The translations under genes and the position numbers were made by a program. The notes beneath the pieces were generated by a model. That model searched no databases and was not told the DNA's origin. It saw nothing but the letters and a program-made list of their open reading frames with translations. 64,000 nt of DNA from Tenrec ecaudatus (lineage: Eukaryota > Chordata > Mammalia > Afrosoricida > Tenrecidae), in assembly GCF_050624435.1 (NCBI RefSeq), contig NC_134542.1, positions 8,614,497-8,678,496 of the forward strand, written 5' to 3'. Each line of letters begins with the position of its first letter. The stretch's first letter is position 1. This document shows positions 54,840 to 64,000 of this stretch, piece after piece.

Positions 54840-55152
54840 ACCTACGTGCATCGGATACACCATCCAGAAGAACAAACACATCCGTGTTAGAGGAAGTACG
54901 GTCGGAGTGCTCCTTCGTGGGGCGGATGGCGAGACTGCGGCTCGCGTGCTTTGGACACCGTCATTGGGAAGGGCCAGTTCCTGGAAAAGGACATCGTGCT
55001 CCGTAAAGCGGGGCTCATTGAAAAAGAGGAGGGCCTGCCATGAGACGAGTTGATAAAGAGGCTGCCACCACTGTGGGGACCGGGCAGCGTCTCATTCTGT
55101 TACACATGGGGTTCCTATGAGCCAGTACCGATCCAACAACACCTAACAACAA
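54840..55152 (+). mobile_element. RTE LINE 3' end
   Basis: ACCATCCAGAAGAACAAACA, then GAAAAGGACATCGTGCTCCG, then CAGTACCGATCCAACAACAC, followed by (AACA)n. The RTE terminus is complete. Confidence 0.88.
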
Positions 55153-55365
55153 GAGCACTCACCAGTTGTCTGAGGAGTCGCATGCCACTGCGATGCTGGA
55201 GAGGTTTCAGGAGACCTTCCAAACGAAAAGAGTCTAGGAAGAAGAGTCTGGCGATCTACTTCCAAAACGCCGGTCAATGAAAGCTCGTTGGAGCCTCATG
55301 ATCCAATCCCCTTGTGCATGGGGTCATGAGTCAGGGCTGACTCAATGGGAGCGAACAACAATCGA
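55153..55365 (+). mobile_element. RTE-related fragment, tandem to the previous one
   Basis: GAGTCTGGCGATCTACTTCC, then GGGTCATGAGTCAGGGCTGA, then GGGAGCGAACAACAA. It starts with 5'-type sequence and ends with the 3' module, so it is a short internal-deletion derivative. Confidence 0.7.
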
Positions 55366-55514
55366 CAGGCACTCATGGAAGGATCCTTAATTCTGCATCG
55401 TGTGAAGCAAAACATTAAGAGGAACATCGGCTGGTTCTCCAAGAGTAAGGGCATGGTTGAATAAATTGTGAAATACACATATTACAGAATATTAAATATC
55501 CATTAAGAAGGCAT

Positions 55515-55612
55515 TTCATCTACAAGGAAGCATCATCAAGCTGTGACCCAACTGACAGGCTAGACTCCACCCCTAGATTCTATTTATTAAGCTGACATGT
55601 GATTTCGGTGGG
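55515..55612 (-). mobile_element. LTR fragment, MaLR-like
   Basis: CATCATCAAGCTGTGACCCA, then GACAGGCTAGACTCCACCCC: the end of the LTR family seen at 8-10 kb. Confidence 0.65.
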
Positions 55613-55770
55613 TCTGGCAGGGGAAGCTGAGGGAAATGGGCAACGAATAACAATGAGTCCAAGCGTGAAGAAAATATTTTAAAACTGATTGTACAACTCT
55701 TCTGGTCATGATTAAACTATTGAATTATATGGTATGCGGATTATATGCCAATAAAGCTGTTGGGAGAGGA
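55613..55770 (+). mobile_element. L1 3' end
   Basis: TGATTGTACAACTCTTCTGG, then TATGGTATGCGGATTATATG, then CCAATAAAGCTGTTGG. It is followed by (TATT)n. Confidence 0.75.
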
Positions 55771-56744
55771 AAGGGTTATTTATTTATATATTTATTTATT
55801 TATCTCCTTATCTATTTATTTATTTATTACAGAAAGCAAGACATGCATCCCATAGTCAAAAGTACTATGGAGAGAACATGAGTGGAGTGAGAGTAATTGA
55901 TTAGACAGCTTCTTGAGATTAAACAGTGAGGGAGGGGCTCTCTGAGAAGGTGATCTTTTAAGCCAAGACCAGCCGTCAGCCATGATCAGCAGGAAGAGCT
56001 TATCAGGTGAAGGGAGCAGGTAGTTCAAAGGTGATGAGGCACAAATATACCTGGCAGCTTGAAGGAATGTAAAAGAAGGCCGATGTGACTTCGTCAGAGT
56101 GGCTGAGGAGAAGAGTTATTTAGGAAGAGGTGGGAGAGAAGCCAGAACCAGTAAGAATTTATATTGTAAAGGACTTGCTTCTGTTTTGATTTAATTTGAT
56201 CTCCTGACCCCCAATATGGTAGCCAGCCTTCATCATGGCTCCAACAATCCCTACCTGCTGGTGTGCACCCCAGGGCCCCACACGGAATTGGTGTTGGCTT
56301 GTGTAGACAGAGTGGGAGCCCTGGTGGGTGATAGATTAGATGTGGGGAGGGCCAGTAGGAGGTTGGGAGGAGTGAGGAAAATCCATGAACCTGATGGGGC
56401 CTGTCTTGAACCACGTGGACATATCTCCCCCACTTGGACTTCCAACTCTTCAGGCTCTTCCATGATCTCCCCATCTCCTCAGGTTCCCAGCCTGTGGCTC
56501 TTTGTATAGTGGGTGTTCACCAGTGCATAATTGAATTGACCAGAGATAAAGGCTTTTGAGCATTGACTGCACCTTTGTTGGTGGGTAGTGGAGCAGGGAA
56601 ATCATGAGTACTCTGTTTGGATCATTCTTCTTGAAACTCCCCTGACTCAGGCTGAACCTCTCAAGAGAACTGTGCTCTCTAATTAGGACACATCAACAGG
56701 AAAGGCCAAACGATAGAAAGAGACTTCATATCTGAGAATAACTA
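55771..56744. other. Unique sequence and (TATT)n
   Basis: A (TTTA)n run lies at 55778-55832. The + frame at 56216-56509 has no recognisable domain. Confidence 0.3.
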
Positions 56745-57345
56745 TTTAAAAAATCATTTTATTGGGACTCTTACAGCTCTTATAAGAATCCATGTATCCA
56801 TTATGTCAAGCACATTTGTGCATAAGTTGCCATCATCCTTTTCAAAACATTTTCTTTCTACTTGAGCCTTTAGTATCAGCTCCTCATTTCCCCCCTCCCT
56901 CTATTAATACATTTGTTGGCTTATGCATTATGGTTAGCTTTCTTGGTAATTTTTTAAATTAAAAAATCATTTTATTGGGAGCTCTTACAACTCATAACAA
57001 TCCATGCATCAATTGTATCAAGCATATTTGTACATCTGTTGCCATCATTCTTTTTTAGATATTTACTTTCTATTGAGCCCTTGGGATCAGCCCCTCTTTT
57101 TTTCCCTCCCTCCCCCACACCCACCTTCATGACCCTTGATAAATGATAAATTATTACTATTTTCATACCATACACCGACCGCTGTCTCCTTTCCCCATGG
57201 TTCTGTTGTTCGTCCCCCTGGAAGGCATGGTGGTGGTTATGTGTCCATCATTGCATGTAGTTCTCCCTTCCTCCCCTCCTCCTCTTCCCGCCTTCCCCCT
57301 ACCCTTCACTATCCCATTCCTGCTCCTGGATTCCCTCAGAAGAGC
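56745..57345 (-). mobile_element. AATAAAATGA lineage repeat, one copy nested or two in tandem
   Basis: A first 3' end starts AAAAAATCATTTTATTGGGA at 56749. A second starts at 56960 (AAAAAATCATTTTATTGGGA again) and runs on to about 57345. The first stops after about 160 bases, so one copy probably landed in or beside the other. Confidence 0.82.
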
Positions 57346-57512
57346 TCTTAATGAGATGGACTGACGCACCATGATGGACAGCGCTCCTCAAGAATGGGCT
57401 CATGCTTCCATCTGGGAGCTGGCCCGGGACTGGACAGGGAGTCATCCTGTTCTCTGTAAGGTCGCCAGGAGCCAGAACAGACATCACGATGCCTAAGCAA
57501 CTCATGATACCT
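57346..57512 (+). mobile_element. RTE LINE 3' terminal fragment
   Basis: AATGAGATGGACTGACGCAC, then ATGGGCTCATGCTTCCATCT, then GGTCGCCAGGAGCCAGAACA. Confidence 0.75.
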
Positions 57513-57754
57513 GCTTTCCGTCTGGGTGGCTATGGTGAAAAGTCTGAAACATATGTTTCATGAACAAGCAAAATCAACAAATCTTTTGCTTTTACATCGT
57601 CTCCACTACTGTTTCCTTGTTTAAAGCTAGCAGTTATCCGTTTCAAGCTAACGGATCATTTTCAGAGCAACAGCTTATTAGCCTTGATAAACATATCATG
57701 CCCCGATGACTTTATTGCTATGAAAAGTGTGAATAAAGGTACAGACTACAGAGC

Positions 57755-58080
57755 ATATCATGGACTGCCAGAAGAACAAACAAATCTTTCTTAGAAGACG
57801 TAGAGCAGAGTGTGTCTTCGAAGCCAGAGCAGGAAGACGTCGGCTCGCCTACGTTGGACTTGTGATCAGGAAATATCAGTCTCTGGAGAAGGACATCGTG
57901 CTTGGTGAAGGAGAGAGACAGGGAAAACGAGGAAGACTCTGGATGAGATGATTAACACGTGACTGCAACAACCGGTTGAGCCGGGCGATGACGAGGCTGG
58001 CTCAGGAGCAAGCAGTGTTTCCTTCTGCTGGACATAGATCCACTGAAAGTAAGAACTGGCTTCACGACACGGACCACCCA
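57755..58080 (+). mobile_element. RTE LINE 3' end
   Basis: ATCATGGACTGCCAGAAGAA, then GAAGGACATCGTGCTTGGTG, then AGGAGCAAGCAGTGTTTCCT. The last few bases of the terminus are missing. Confidence 0.87.
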
Positions 58081-58974
58081 CAGCAAGGACCCCTTAAACA
58101 GAGAAGTCTAAGCCCCACTCACCCACCTCCCCCCCACACCCCCACCCAAATCTTTGAAGTCAATTGAAACAAAGCCTAACCACAGCTGTAGCTTGTGCAA
58201 GTACAAATGTAAACCCGTTCCGTTCACTTTACCCTGACGATCGTGAAAGAGCTTTCCAAAATACTCTGTCAATTATTGGCTTTCTCAAGTGCAGTGCGGT
58301 TGGTTCTCCTCCAAATAAACCCCAAGACTTCTAGTACATGTGTTTAATATTCATTTCTAATGTTTTTATTCATTAAAATATTTGCGGTTTCATTTCATAG
58401 TTTTATTCAGATCAACCCCAAGAAAGAAAAGAGTATCTATTTCTACTTCTGCACCCATCTCTAGGATGCACACCAAAGCGAGCTGCCACTTTCATAACAA
58501 ACAGCTTTCCCCGAAGTCTCCCTGGCTCGGAAGGGTCGACCTTCACAGCCGTCCGCACATGACATTCTCCTGGTGGCTGTGAGAACCAGGAAGACAGGGG
58601 AGTGTCCCAGGGCCTCCCAGCCTCAGGCCACCTCCTCACAGGCCTCACCCAATGTGCACGTGGGCACAGGAGGGAGCGCAGATCCCGCAGGGGCTGTGGA
58701 TACGCCCTTGGTGCACTTTCAGCAGATCCACATCGCCTCTACCTCCTGCACCGATTCGGGCCGTGCTCCCTGGCCGCTCCTGACTCTTCATCCCACTTGG
58801 CCCCTCCTGGCTCTCAAGGTCCATCTGGGAGCAGATCTCCAGCTTGATGACAGAACTGTCCTGGGAGCCCAATCCAGGCACCCACTCTCCATCCCCACGC
58901 CTGGTGACTCAGGTTAGAGACACAGCAGTTCTCCGCTAGGTGTCTAGGGGTGGGGGACGGAGGGATCACTTATT
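58081..58974. other. Unique sequence, GC-rich at 58500-58900
   Basis: Open frames on both strands at 58573-58917 show no recognisable domain. If an exon hides here I could not establish its borders. Confidence 0.35.
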
Positions 58975-59078
58975 GGAGTTGGTTGTCATAGATTCTGAGG
59001 CACCTCTGGGTGGGTTTAAGCTGCCAGCCTTTCGATAGTAGTGGAGTATTTCACTGTTTGTGCCACCCAGCCATCCAA
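58975..59078 (-). mobile_element. AfroSINE fragment, old
   Basis: CTCTGGGTGGGTTTAAGCTG, then a block ending TGTGCCACCCAGCC. Confidence 0.6.
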
Positions 59079-60104
59079 GGAATGTCACTCAGCTATTACT
59101 CCTGCGACCAAAGTGAAGTCTACTCTGTGAGAGACTCTGGAGGCCCAAGGGGGCATGGGCATCCGCTCGCATGGACCCTATAGTCCAGGGAGGGTGGAGG
59201 GGAGGGCTTGATGAAGCCAGACTCTGTGCAGGCCAGTGTGGCAGGTGCTAGAATGCATGGGTACCTAGTCCCCTGGGAGCACAGATGGGGAGCACCCACT
59301 GCAGGACCTGCCAAGAGGGGAGAGAACATGGGATCAGGGTCCGGACTGCTGGTGTGAGTCAGTGAAATTACCGAAGGCCTCTTCGGGTTGAATCTCATAT
59401 AGAAGGGTGAGGTGTTCATGGAATTATATGATATATGTATTATATCTCAATTGATAGTTAAACATAGTGAATTTGTAAAGTGTATGTCTCATGCAATAGT
59501 GGAAGCAAACTTAGACGGGGAATTATTTCATCACAGGATGCCAAGCACTGCTCTGGGGACTACCAGGACACTTGCTAGGATGACCCTGGGTTCCTCTTTT
59601 AACTCCGTAGGGTGGAATCGGTTCCTCCTTTCAGGTTTGGGGGAAGGGGTTATATCTCCTCCTGGCACTAGCTTTGCCCCAAAATGACACTTAGTAGACT
59701 GGTAGAGCCAAGCCAGTCCAGCAAGAGGATGGTGGGTAGAGGTTGGGAAGGGCTCAGGAGATAAATGGTTTGTCTGACCCAATTTTGCTCTTGGCCAGAT
59801 GCCCTGCAGGCTGAGAGCTCTAGTTTTGCTCAGCCAGTTGGCAGCCAGCTGAGGGGAGTTTCTGCATTCGCCTCCCAGGGTCTCCTCTTCTCTCCCTCCC
59901 TTGTTTTCTCCTCCTTCCTCTCTCTCTCCTCTCCTTTCTCTGCTCCTTCTCTCCCTCCTCCCTCTCTCCCTCTCTGTCCTTCCCTCCAGATTGAAAGCAA
60001 TCATGGGGTATAACCCATCTGACTGTGGAGCCTCAGGATGCCAGGTGAGAGGGTGTGAGGGTCAGTGATGCGGAGCTGGGGCCCACACGGCGCTTGGCCT
60101 AGTA
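59079..60104. other. Unique sequence with a TC-rich run
   Basis: 59878-59995 is rich in CTCC/CTTC. The 157-codon - frame over it is low complexity (Arg/Glu-rich) and not called. Confidence 0.4.
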
Positions 60105-60240
60105 TGGTCTGGGACCATGTAAAATGATCCCTGGGCCCCACCCCAGACCTGCTAGGGCAGAACCTTCAGGGATGAGGCTCAGGAAGCTGTTTCAACAAGC
60201 TTTGGGTGTGATTTGGGGGCCCAATAAAGTTTGGGTGCAC
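60105..60240. mobile_element. MER5A-like hAT element
   Basis: GGGCCCCACCCCAGACCTGC, then AAGCTGTTTCAACAAGC, matches the ancient MER5A order. Confidence 0.65.
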
Positions 60241-60467
60241 TCACAACATTAAAACATGGTCCTTCCGAGATGGAAAATGAGATTACGATCGTAGTGAGTC
60301 ACACCTTAGCTCCCTATCTCTGGCCTAGATCATCTCTCAGAACTAGCCCCCAGCCGCAAGTAGCTGGGGTGGATGAGCTGGTAGAACAAGGGGAGACAAG
60401 CAGGAATGGGGATGTTCACAATGCCTGGGAGACCTCCTGGGACAGGGGGCGGAGTATGTGAGTGAGT

Positions 60468-60506
<39 letters not shown>

Positions 60507-60514
60507 ACCTGCTG

Positions 60515-60800
60515 TTGATCACTGCTGTCAAATTGGCCCATGACTCGTGAAAATCTCATGCCCAATGGAATGGCATGTTGCCTGGTCTTGTGCCAACCCC
60601 ATGGTGCACTGTGGACCGAACAGCTGTAGCCCAAACGGTTGCCACTGCATTCGATCAGCAGGCCTTTCTTCCTAGTCTGGAAGCGCTGCTGAAATCTGTC
60701 CAGCGGCATAGACTCACACACCTTCTGCTGACCAGTAGATGGTGGCTGTGCGTAAGGCTTGGAATCCAGCTCGCTCACAGGGGAGAGTTCCATCGCTGCA
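60515..60800 (-). mobile_element. RTE-related fragment, reversed
   Basis: TTCTTCCTAGTCTGGAAGCG, then CTGCTGAAATCTGTCCAGCG, is the RTE 5' region in reverse. The left part, with CCTGGTCTTGTGCCAACCCC, resembles the 3' module. Confidence 0.6.
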
Positions 60801-60879
60801 CTACCTCGCCCTCACATATCCAGCTAATGCTTCCACGACATTTGAAAAATCATTTGGTACCTTCTGTATTTATACCAAA

Positions 60880-61082
60880 CCCGGACCAAACCCACTCCCC
60901 TTGAGTTGATCTGACCCATAAAGCAAAATGTTGTAGGACAGATTGCTTCGTAGGGTTTCTGAGACGATAAATCTTTACCAGAGCAGACAGCCTCATCTTT
61001 CTCCTGGGGAATGGCCAGTGGATTTGAACTGCAGACCATGTCCTTAGCAGACCACCTCAAAGACTACTAGGACTTCTTGTGT
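60880..61082 (-). mobile_element. AfroSINE
   Basis: AAACCCACTCCCCTTGAGTT, then GCCTCATCTTTCTCCTGGGG, then CAAAGACTACTAGGACTTCT. Confidence 0.85.
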
Positions 61083-62179
61083 TTGGCACAGATCTGCGTT
61101 AGAGCAAGTTACAAACCGCAGTGGCTTACTCATGTATAATTGATGAGTAAGCGACTTATAAATAAATAATTCCTTTTCTCCAAAAGGCTCTTCTCTGTCT
61201 CCTGAAAGAACTTTCCCAGCACTACAACTGCTGGTTCCGACAAGAAATATTTAAGCATGATTCAGGACTTATATATTTTGCATAAGGAGTACTTTTTTCC
61301 CCGAGGCAACTGCTCATAAACACTAAGAACCAATAAGAATTCTGTGAAGCCAAGGGAAAGACCGGGGGTGGGGGTTGGGGAGGAGGCACTGCTTGGAGAC
61401 CCGTATCAGGGACGATGCTGGAGTCAGCTAGCCCTCTTAGGATAGACAACCGGTCTCCTATGGAGGCAGGTAGAAGGAGACATGGTGAATGGGCCCTCTC
61501 ATCCTTCTAGAAATTTTCTAAAAGGCTTCACAGAGAATGACAAGTTTATCCTCCATCCTCCCCTAGCCCTTGTTTATCCTCCATCCTCCCCAGCCCTGAT
61601 ATAAGCACCCAGAAAACAAAGATATCAAGGTAACAAGGAAGAGTGGAACTGGCCGTGCAGAGGCATCCATTTATGATCAAAGCACCATGGGACCAAATGG
61701 CACTACTGTTGAGTCCAAAATTGGATCATTGCTATCGCAAAACACGCTGTGCCGGATTGCTGTGTCCATGTATGAGAGGTCTGCAGCAACTGAGGAGGGA
61801 GGGACTGATACACTGAAAATGGAGAAAGTATCCTTTTAAAGTTTTACCCCCCTGGAACTTTCTGAACATGGCATGGCTCCTGAAGAAGCAGGAACATGCT
61901 TTCAGGACAATACCTGTGTCCAATCGTATTTCCAAAGACGAGCATAACTAATACCTCCCATCTCACCTACTTCCTCTACTATGTGATCTGAACACGCCTC
62001 CCCTTGATGGGGAGGGTCCGTGTTCACTCATCTATGAGGGCTTCAGCCAATAGAGAATGCTTCCTCTGTGTTCTGGACCACTTGCTCTGAACTGTCATTC
62101 ATAGTCCAATCACACTGAGGCTGACATGTCAGTGAAGCCGGCCGCAGCCTTTCCAGACAACAGCCTAGCTGTTTCCAGC
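61083..62179. other. Unassigned, with a 27-bp tandem duplication
   Basis: TTTATCCTCCATCCTCCCC plus TAGCCCTTG is doubled at 61543-61598. From about 61610 on, the sequence may be the upstream part of the L1 3' region that follows. Confidence 0.4.
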
Positions 62180-63500
62180 TGACAGCCATATGAATGTTTC
62201 ATCTAGTATATTTAGAGGAGTTGAGGTTTCCAACCCATCCTGTGTGATCCGAGGACTGTGAATAATAAAATTCAAGAGCAGAGGAGGGAATTGTATGGGA
62301 GTTTAAATTCTGAGCAGCCAGTTTGCAGAAAATCCCAAAATCCATTTGCAGAGACCCCACAGAGATTAAGACTCCATTGAATGCCCTCGGACCATTGATC
62401 AGGGAGGGGAATCACTAGCCTTCAGACAGAGTGCATCAGAAGTGGATTAATGTCAATATGATTAGGTTAAATTAAGCATGTCATTGGTTTTCCTTTTGGA
62501 CCCACTTTTAATTTGTTGTCATTTCTATTCCGCTTTCTTTTGGATTGACATTTTTCTGTTTTATTTCATTACTGGGTTTTTGGTTTGAGTCTTATTTTAG
62601 GTTTTCCTTATATGAAATACAGCACACCAGCCTGAGTGAACCAAGGACTGCAAAGAATATAATCCAGATTCAAAGGAAGGAACTGTACAAGAGCTTACAT
62701 TGTGAATACCCGTTCATAGAAGGCTATGAATGACAGGGGAAGTTCAAAATCCGTTCCTAGGGTCCCCACATGGACTAAATCCTGTTGAACCCCCTCTGAC
62801 GATAGTCCAGGGATGCGAACAGCCCTGCCACCAGCCAGATCACTGTAAAGTAAATTGTGGCAGATGGCGTTAGGTTAAACTGTACCACCTAATCATTTGA
62901 TCACCCACTTGGAAGTTGTGTCCGTTTTTAATATTTTCTCCTTTCTTTTTGCTGGAATTTTTTCTCTGTTTTCTTTTGGCATTGTTGGGGGTTCTGAGCT
63001 TGCTTGCTTGCTGTTTGTGGTTTGCGTGATTTTCTGTACATGAAATCCACGATAGGTAAATCTATAGAGACAGTAGGTAGATTAATAATGGCCTAGGAGC
63101 AGAGCAGGGGAGTGAGGGAATGGGGAGCTAACAGCAATGAGTGGGAGAGGAAACTGTGACACTGACTGCGGTGATGATTGTGCAACTCTTCTGAATGCAG
63201 TTGGGGGATTCCATTGTATGAGACGTGGGTTAGGCGCCAGTAACACTATTTGAGCAAAGAAGGAAATCCAGTATGGTAAATCTGTAGAGACGGTAACTAG
63301 TTTAATTCATCCTTACGGTCAGAGCAGGGGAGATTGGGGCTAATGGGGAGCTAATAACAATAAATACCAAATTGAGGGAACAGTTCTACAATGGGTTGTG
63401 GTGATGAGTCCACAACTCTTTTCGGAAGATGTATTCAAACCATTGAATTGTATGGTATGTGAATTATGTGTCAAGGAAACTGGTTTTTTTATAGCGTAGA
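62180..63500 (+). mobile_element. L1 3' UTR with two internal direct duplications
   Basis: The first pair (about 62255-62630 and 62635-63040) shares AGGACTGTGAATAATAAAAT / AGGACTGCAAAGAATATAAT and matching T-rich ends. The second pair (about 63041-63258 and 63266-63490) shares GGTAAATCTATAGAGACAGT / GGTAAATCTGTAGAGACGGT and GAATTGTATGGTATGTGAAT-type 3' ends. The GGTAAATC.ATAGAGAC block marks an L1M-type 3' UTR. Confidence 0.75.
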
Positions 63501-63761
63501 TACCGCTAAAGAACAGAAGGCTTTGTGTAGCAGCCCTGAAGCCTGGCGATCTGAATCTGTGGCCTCAGCCAGGCCGTGCACTCTCTGTCCACAGCAGGGG
63601 AGGTCCTTTTGTGGGTCCCCCAGCTTCTGGTAGCCCCTCTGTCCCTTGATGTGTAGGTGAGTCTTGGAAAGGCTGTGCTTCTTCTTCAGTGTGTTTCTGA
63701 GTGTGTTGTCCTCTTTTATAAAAGCAACACTCACATGAGATTAGGATCCACTCCTCTTTGG
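63501..63761. other. Unique sequence
   Basis: Nothing recognised. Confidence 0.3.
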
Positions 63762-64000
63762 TATGTTGTTGTTGTTAAATGCTGTCGAGTCTGTTCTAAT
63801 TCATGGAGCCCTTATGCACAGCAGAATGGACCTCTGCCCATCCCTACACAATCCTTGCAACCTTTGCTATGTTGAAGCCTACGGTGGCAGTCACTGTGTC
63901 AATCCGTCGAATCGCGTGCCTTCCTCTTTTTTGTGGACTTTGGTATGACCTCTGTTTAACTCGTCCCTGGGTGTGCAAACGGTTCAGGGCTCAGCTACTA
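63762..64000 (-). mobile_element. RTE LINE 3' end, reversed, cut by window
   Basis: GTTGTTGTTGTTAAATGCTG, then TCATGGAGCCCTTATGCACA, then CAGTCACTGTGTCAATCCGT. Confidence 0.88.

Noticed and set aside
58573-58917. Possible exon in the GC-rich stretch
   Set aside because: Frames are open on both strands, with no recognised domain and no convincing splice borders.
59531-60004. 157-codon - frame rich in Arg and Glu
   Set aside because: Produced by a TC-rich run; no start context or homology.
1-64000. CRISPR arrays, operons, bacterial-type features
   Set aside because: The DNA is mammalian; the tandem repeats lack spacers and there are no bacterial genes.

Overview
This window is nuclear DNA from a placental mammal of the superorder Afrotheria. 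A tenrec-like species is the best guess. It is crowded with one lineage's repeats: about 35 copies or fragments of the tRNA-headed AfroSINE (one strand reads TGGTGGTGCAGTGGTTA, then GGTCAGCAGTTC; the other reads CTGCCATCGAGTCGAT to CCACCAGGG). There are also fragments of the RTE-clade LINE that shares its 3' end with that SINE, afrotherian-type L1 3' ends, MaLR-like solo LTRs, mariner copies, and four short hAT elements of SPIN/URR1 type, several with 8-bp target duplications. SPIN elements have been reported in tenrec, which is why I favour tenrec. No database search was possible, so the species is inferred.

Host genes are few. At the left edge (0.78-3.51 kb, + strand) three properly spliced exons match the N-terminal HSR/CARD-like domain of the SP100/SP110/SP140 nuclear-body family, closest to SP100. 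Splice sites and phases agree, but the middle exon carries two small deletions and a stop, so the copy looks broken or mis-assembled. The first coding exon would lie upstream of the window. I could not find the SAND, PHD or bromodomain exons; one short lysine/arginine-rich candidate exon at 7.77 kb is weak.

At 32.5-33.45 kb on the - strand is the one clean gene: an intact 319-residue seven-transmembrane receptor of the odorant-receptor-131-2/GPR148-like group. It has an atypical DRY region and no Asp in TM2. A receptor-like gene beside SP100 recalls the mouse Sp100-rs/Csprs locus, where SP100 and a neighbouring gene fused and amplified. Equating this receptor with Csprs is a hypothesis.

Layout: 0-4 kb, SP100-family exons among SINEs. 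4-12 kb, four MaLR-like LTRs, a mariner fragment and L1 ends. 13-19 kb, a minisatellite, SINEs and arm A of a 0.75-kb inverted duplication. 19.6-22.3 kb, a degraded RTE LINE, followed by a GA-repeat. 23-26 kb, L2-like DNA and a reversed RTE 3' half. 27.3-28.0 kb, arm B of the inverted duplication. 32.5-33.5 kb, the receptor. 34-53 kb, four SPIN-like copies, a decayed mariner, RTE 3' ends, and several copies of a lineage repeat ending in AATAAAATGATTTTT. 54-64 kb, a 26-bp minisatellite, more RTE ends and an L1 3' UTR with two internal direct duplications. Most long open frames in the window are shadows of these repeats and are not called.
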